This document shows, one piece after another, positions 36,431 through 36,501 of a DNA stretch of 36,501 nucleotides. Below the pieces are notes generated by a model. That model had not been told where the DNA came from. It worked only from the letters and a program-made list of their open reading frames with translations, and ran no database searches. The stretch is from Microcaldota archaeon (GTDB lineage: Archaea; Micrarchaeota; Micrarchaeia; Micrarchaeales; Micrarchaeaceae), in NCBI GenBank assembly GCA_021827525.1, contig JAKAVJ010000004.1, forward strand, positions 1 through 36,501, in the 5' to 3' direction. Position 1 is the first letter of the stretch, and each line of letters opens with the position of its first letter. The position numbers were made by a program, and so were the translations under genes.

Positions 36431-36501
36431 GTGATTAACATGTTTGGGAAAGGAAAACAGGGGCGGCATGCTCTGAAACTTCAGAGCGCTATGGAATACC
36501 T
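36431..36501 (+). CDS. Second type IV pilin-like protein (3' truncated by window edge)
   Basis: 71 nt identical to 35712-35782 except one base (a GAGG/GGGG change in the basic leader); encodes MINMFGKGKQGRHALKLQSAMEY... Confidence 0.85.
   Translation, partial: MINMFGKGKQGRHALKLQSAMEY

Overview
The window looks archaeal and probably comes from a small-genome DPANN lineage, most likely Micrarchaeota/ARMAN-like (inference from gene content and the 'QSAMEYLMTYGWAILII' pilin signal). It is densely packed with short intergenic gaps. Core genes recognised: Kae1 (5'-truncated) and Bud32, ribosomal protein S26e, glycyl-tRNA synthetase, an Ogg-type DNA glycosylase, translin, a GH15 enzyme, FtsZ, deoxyhypusine synthase, a beta-CASP nuclease, ADP-forming acetyl-CoA synthetase (beta and alpha), a class-III aminotransferase, proline dehydrogenase, an ABC exporter, a free-standing ThrRS editing domain, methionine aminopeptidase, family B DNA polymerase, an RPA/OB-fold protein, the Pop5 and Rpp30 RNase P proteins, Orc1/Cdc6, aIF1A, aIF2-beta and glutamate dehydrogenase. 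RNA genes: an intron-containing tRNA-Trp(CCA), SRP (7S) RNA and tRNA-Ser(GCU). No CRISPR array, IS element, integrase or recombinase was seen. Best leads: (i) an AT-rich GNAT gene bracketed by tRNA-Trp and a degenerate copy of the tRNA-Trp 3' end, resembling an att-flanked mini-insertion; (ii) tandem pilin genes with near-identical 5' ends and individual TATA-like boxes; (iii) a probable AUA-initiated aIF1A with a perfectly placed GGTGAT Shine-Dalgarno; (iv) a free-standing ThrRS editing domain; (v) a tail-anchored winged-helix protein; (vi) a pilin-InlB-like fusion; (vii) a perfect 20-bp palindrome at the SRP RNA 5' end; (viii) a 22-bp tandem duplication that creates a mini-ORF linking two genes through ATGA junctions. 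All calls come from reading the sequence; no database search was run.
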